Part shown: piece by piece, positions 61,611 to 64,000 of the stretch | How the letters are laid out: each line of letters starts with the position of its first letter | Numbering within the stretch: position 1 is the first letter of the stretch | DNA from: Labia minor | Lineage: Eukaryota > Arthropoda > Insecta > Dermaptera > Spongiphoridae | Length of the DNA: 64,000 bases | NCBI GenBank assembly: GCA_963082975.1 | Contig: OY720349.1 | Coordinates: 47,287,962-47,351,961 of the forward strand | Direction: 5' to 3' | Made by a program: the position numbers and the translations under genes | The notes under the pieces: generated by a model | Seen by the model: only the letters and a program-made list of their open reading frames with translations | What the model was told of the DNA's origin: nothing | The model's database searches: none

Positions 61611-63231
61611 ATCATTTCTCGTATTCTATTTCTATACAAATATAGATTTATATTTATTTATATGATAAAATCCATCACCTCTCTATCTGAAAATTATAAT
61701 ATATTAAACTTCATATATGGATATTCATATTATATGTACTCAAACTATATATATATATATATATATATATATTGATATGCATGAAAATGTAAATTCAACC
61801 AGTGCCATGGAATATTTTTTAACAAAATATTTGAAATCAAAATAATTGATAATAATATTCGAGGTTAAATTATGCATAAGCTAATGTTTAAATTCTAAAA
61901 GCATTTTCGAAAAGTTAGCATCTTTTTTATTGACATTGCACGTCCATCGTACAGATAATACTCGACATTGCGCTATAGTTAATCCGACTAAAATAATACA
62001 TTAAATTGCCGTCAAAAAGGATATTTTTCCATGCTATTATCGAAACCTTACACATTTACACACATTTACACACATACACACATATATAAACACACACAAA
62101 CACCCACCTATATATATATATATATATATATTATATACACTTTGACTTTATTGCACTGTCTATATTTAAAATGACTCTCGGAATATATGACGCTTAAAAC
62201 ATCCAGACTATATTACGGCATCAGGTTTATGACACTGGATCCCGTGCTTCATCATCCCTCTCCTTTAGTACTCTCTATACTTAAATCGTTTTAGTGTTTT
62301 CTACTTCTTGAAAATAAATCTTCAAAATTAAACGGGAACTATTAAAAAAACTATTACTTTACTACGAGAGTCTAATTATTATTATTATTATTATTATTAT
62401 TAATAGTCTTATTATTTTGAAACATCAAAAATTTAAATCTCTTTTTATATAATCATCATCCGTTCCATTTTTCAATCAATGCAATTGGAATTGACTGCTG
62501 GGAAATTTAATATAAACTTTTTTTTATCTTAGCTTGTTTCAACACCTCTTGATTAAAGTAAAAAAAAAAAGATGTTTTTTTTTAGTCACTCTTCTTTCAT
62601 TTCTATCATTATTAGGCTCATTATTTTCTCTTCATTGAGCTTCTATATTGGCATTTTTTTTAAAACAAATAATGAATCTCTTGAATATTATACGTTATTG
62701 GAAATTATATGATTAGCTTAATTTAATGATAACTTTTTTTTTAATATTTTATATTTTTTAATAATCTTCATTCGTTTTTATTCTATTCAAATTTTAATTA
62801 ACTATAAATTTATTTAATATTAAATTTATTTAATTTGTGCAGATATCAATTTTTTTTTTGATATTAAATTTGTTCTTATGGTTAATCTTCATTTATATTG
62901 GCATAATCATAGTAGTATTTGCTTTATTATAGTATTTATAGTAGAATTGGTAATAGCGAATAAAAATAATGAATAATTTCCTTTTATTATTTTGATAAAA
63001 AAATGAGTAAAAGTATATTTTTGTAAGAATAAGGAATCTTGTGATGTGTTGGCACATCAAATATACGCTTATTTTCAAAGAAACCTAATAAGTGACTTGG
63101 AATTTAGAAATTAATTAAAATCAAAATTGAAAAAAATTAAAACATAATTAAAAAAAAAATTGAAAATTTATTGAAATTATTTTATATATAAATATGATTT
63201 TATAATATTTAATAATATTTATAATAAATAT

Positions 63232-64000
63232 ACGAGGGTCAATCAATAAGTATAGAAACATGGCTATAGCTCAACAATGGTTTATTTAACTTTTACAAAA
63301 TTCAGGCATTTTTATCGACCGACATAGTAAGGGAGGTATTGTTTTCACACCAAATTTCACTTGTGGAGATTATTACATATCTCCATGAATCATGCATTTT
63401 TATTAACAGAAAAAAGTATTTTTAGCATGATGTCTGTCCGTCCGTATAGATGTGTACAGCCTGAACGGCTCAACGGATTTTGATGAAATTTGGTATATTT
63501 ACTTAATGATCAACTTTTGGTAGTATTAGAAATCGACGATAGGAAGGGAAGAGTTAATTTCACATCAAATTTCACATGGGGAGATTTTTTTACATATCTC
63601 CACAAATCATGCACTCTGTATTCTGTATCCTCCGGAAAAATCATCTTCATTAGTTTTTTCTTAATTTAAAATTATATGACGTCACCCAGCCCTTCAACTT
63701 ATATATTATATATAAAATAAAATTAAAAATATTTATGTTATATATTATGATATATATTATGATATATCTGTTTTTTATTGCATTAATAGATACATTTAAA
63801 TTATTTGAAATTGTTTCTGTAGATGGAAATTAATTTATTTCAAACCGTCGGTCGGTTCTGCGCCTGGCCACAGGTCAACTTATTTCAACATAATTTCCCC
63901 CCATAGTTATGCATTTGTCCCATCTTTCTTCCTAATTCCCTTGGCGGAGAATTTTTCGATTTAACCCGAAGCTACTTTTACTTCGCTTCCTCATTGTTAG
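63232..64000 (-). mobile_element. Mariner-like element, left part, interrupted
   Basis: Opens CGAGGGTCAATCAATAAGTA and resembles 20103-20272. On the minus strand the segment after the family A insertion reads RWDKCITMGGNYVE (about 63893-63932), the transposase C-terminus. The right end is outside the window. Confidence 0.65.
63314..63884 (+). mobile_element. Family A HINE element
   Basis: Copy with a slightly diverged 5' end (TATCGACCGACATAG), a short microsatellite and internal deletions, ending in the stem-loop CTGGCCACAGGTCAACTTATT. It interrupts a mariner-like sequence whose two halves resume on either side. Confidence 0.8.

Larger units (their letters stand above)
61611..64000 (+). other. 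Downstream of the last recognised exon: 3' UTR or further intron
   Basis: No coding sequence is recognised. Content is AT-rich, with TA and CA-type microsatellites around 61747-61775 and 62050-62135 and an ATT run near 62380-62400. An AATAAA at 62313-62318 could be a polyadenylation signal if the stop at 61608 is used, but this hexamer is common by chance at this base composition. From 63232 a mariner-like end begins, split by a family A copy. Confidence 0.5.

Noticed and set aside
62313-62318. AATAAA polyadenylation signal for the KLHL10-like gene
   Set aside because: Such hexamers occur throughout this AT-rich window, and the last exon may be spliced onward.

Overview
This is a eukaryotic, almost certainly arthropod, nuclear window. 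It is very AT-rich, has no operon-like coding, and contains a single recognisable protein gene on the + strand. That gene is cut into four short exons (8939-9108, 18937-19095, 34382-34586, 61433-61602 or to a stop at 61610). They encode kelch repeats and the C-terminal tail of a Kelch-like protein 10 (KLHL10) type BTB-BACK-kelch adaptor. Splice sites and reading phases join cleanly through all four exons. The BTB/BACK part must lie upstream of the window. Roughly 0.7 kb of coding sequence is spread over 52 kb, with complete introns of about 9.8, 15.3 and 26.8 kb. The exact species cannot be told from the sequence; the KLHL10 C-terminus and the transposon types suit an arthropod (insect or crustacean). 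One intact elongator tRNA-Met(CAU) gene lies antisense in the largest intron (40254-40326) with its own T-run terminator.

The rest is intron filled with mobile DNA, most of it decayed. Non-autonomous rolling-circle elements include family A (about 600 bp, more than seven copies) and family B (about 600 bp, three near-full copies plus fragments). Both have the HINE/DINE-1 plan: 5' subterminal repeat, internal hairpin or microsatellite, inverse 3' subterminal repeat, 3' stem-loop. Family C (two copies) may be similar. A canonical Helitron, family E, has 5'-TC, a 3' hairpin and CTAG. Cut-and-paste elements include several hAT copies with 8-bp target duplications, mariner/Tc1-like relics with readable transposase fragments, a pogo-like element, a piggyBac-like TTAA MITE, and two fold-back elements of one family with perfect 8-bp target duplications. 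Retroelements are represented by several dead 3' fragments of a LINE reverse transcriptase and a possible tRNA-derived SINE.

Layout: 1-8938 upstream intron (palindromic A pair, two B copies, a hAT end). 9109-18936 holds C1, a Tc1-type transposase relic, a fold-back element, a mariner relic and a hAT with A nested in it. 19096-34381 holds LINE and mariner relics, a hAT with transposase remains, the second fold-back, Helitron E1 and a Tc1-type relic with A beside it. 34587-61432 is the densest transposon zone and contains the tRNA. 61611-64000 holds a mariner-like end split by another A copy. The main biological interest is how the transposons are built and nested, not any new gene system.
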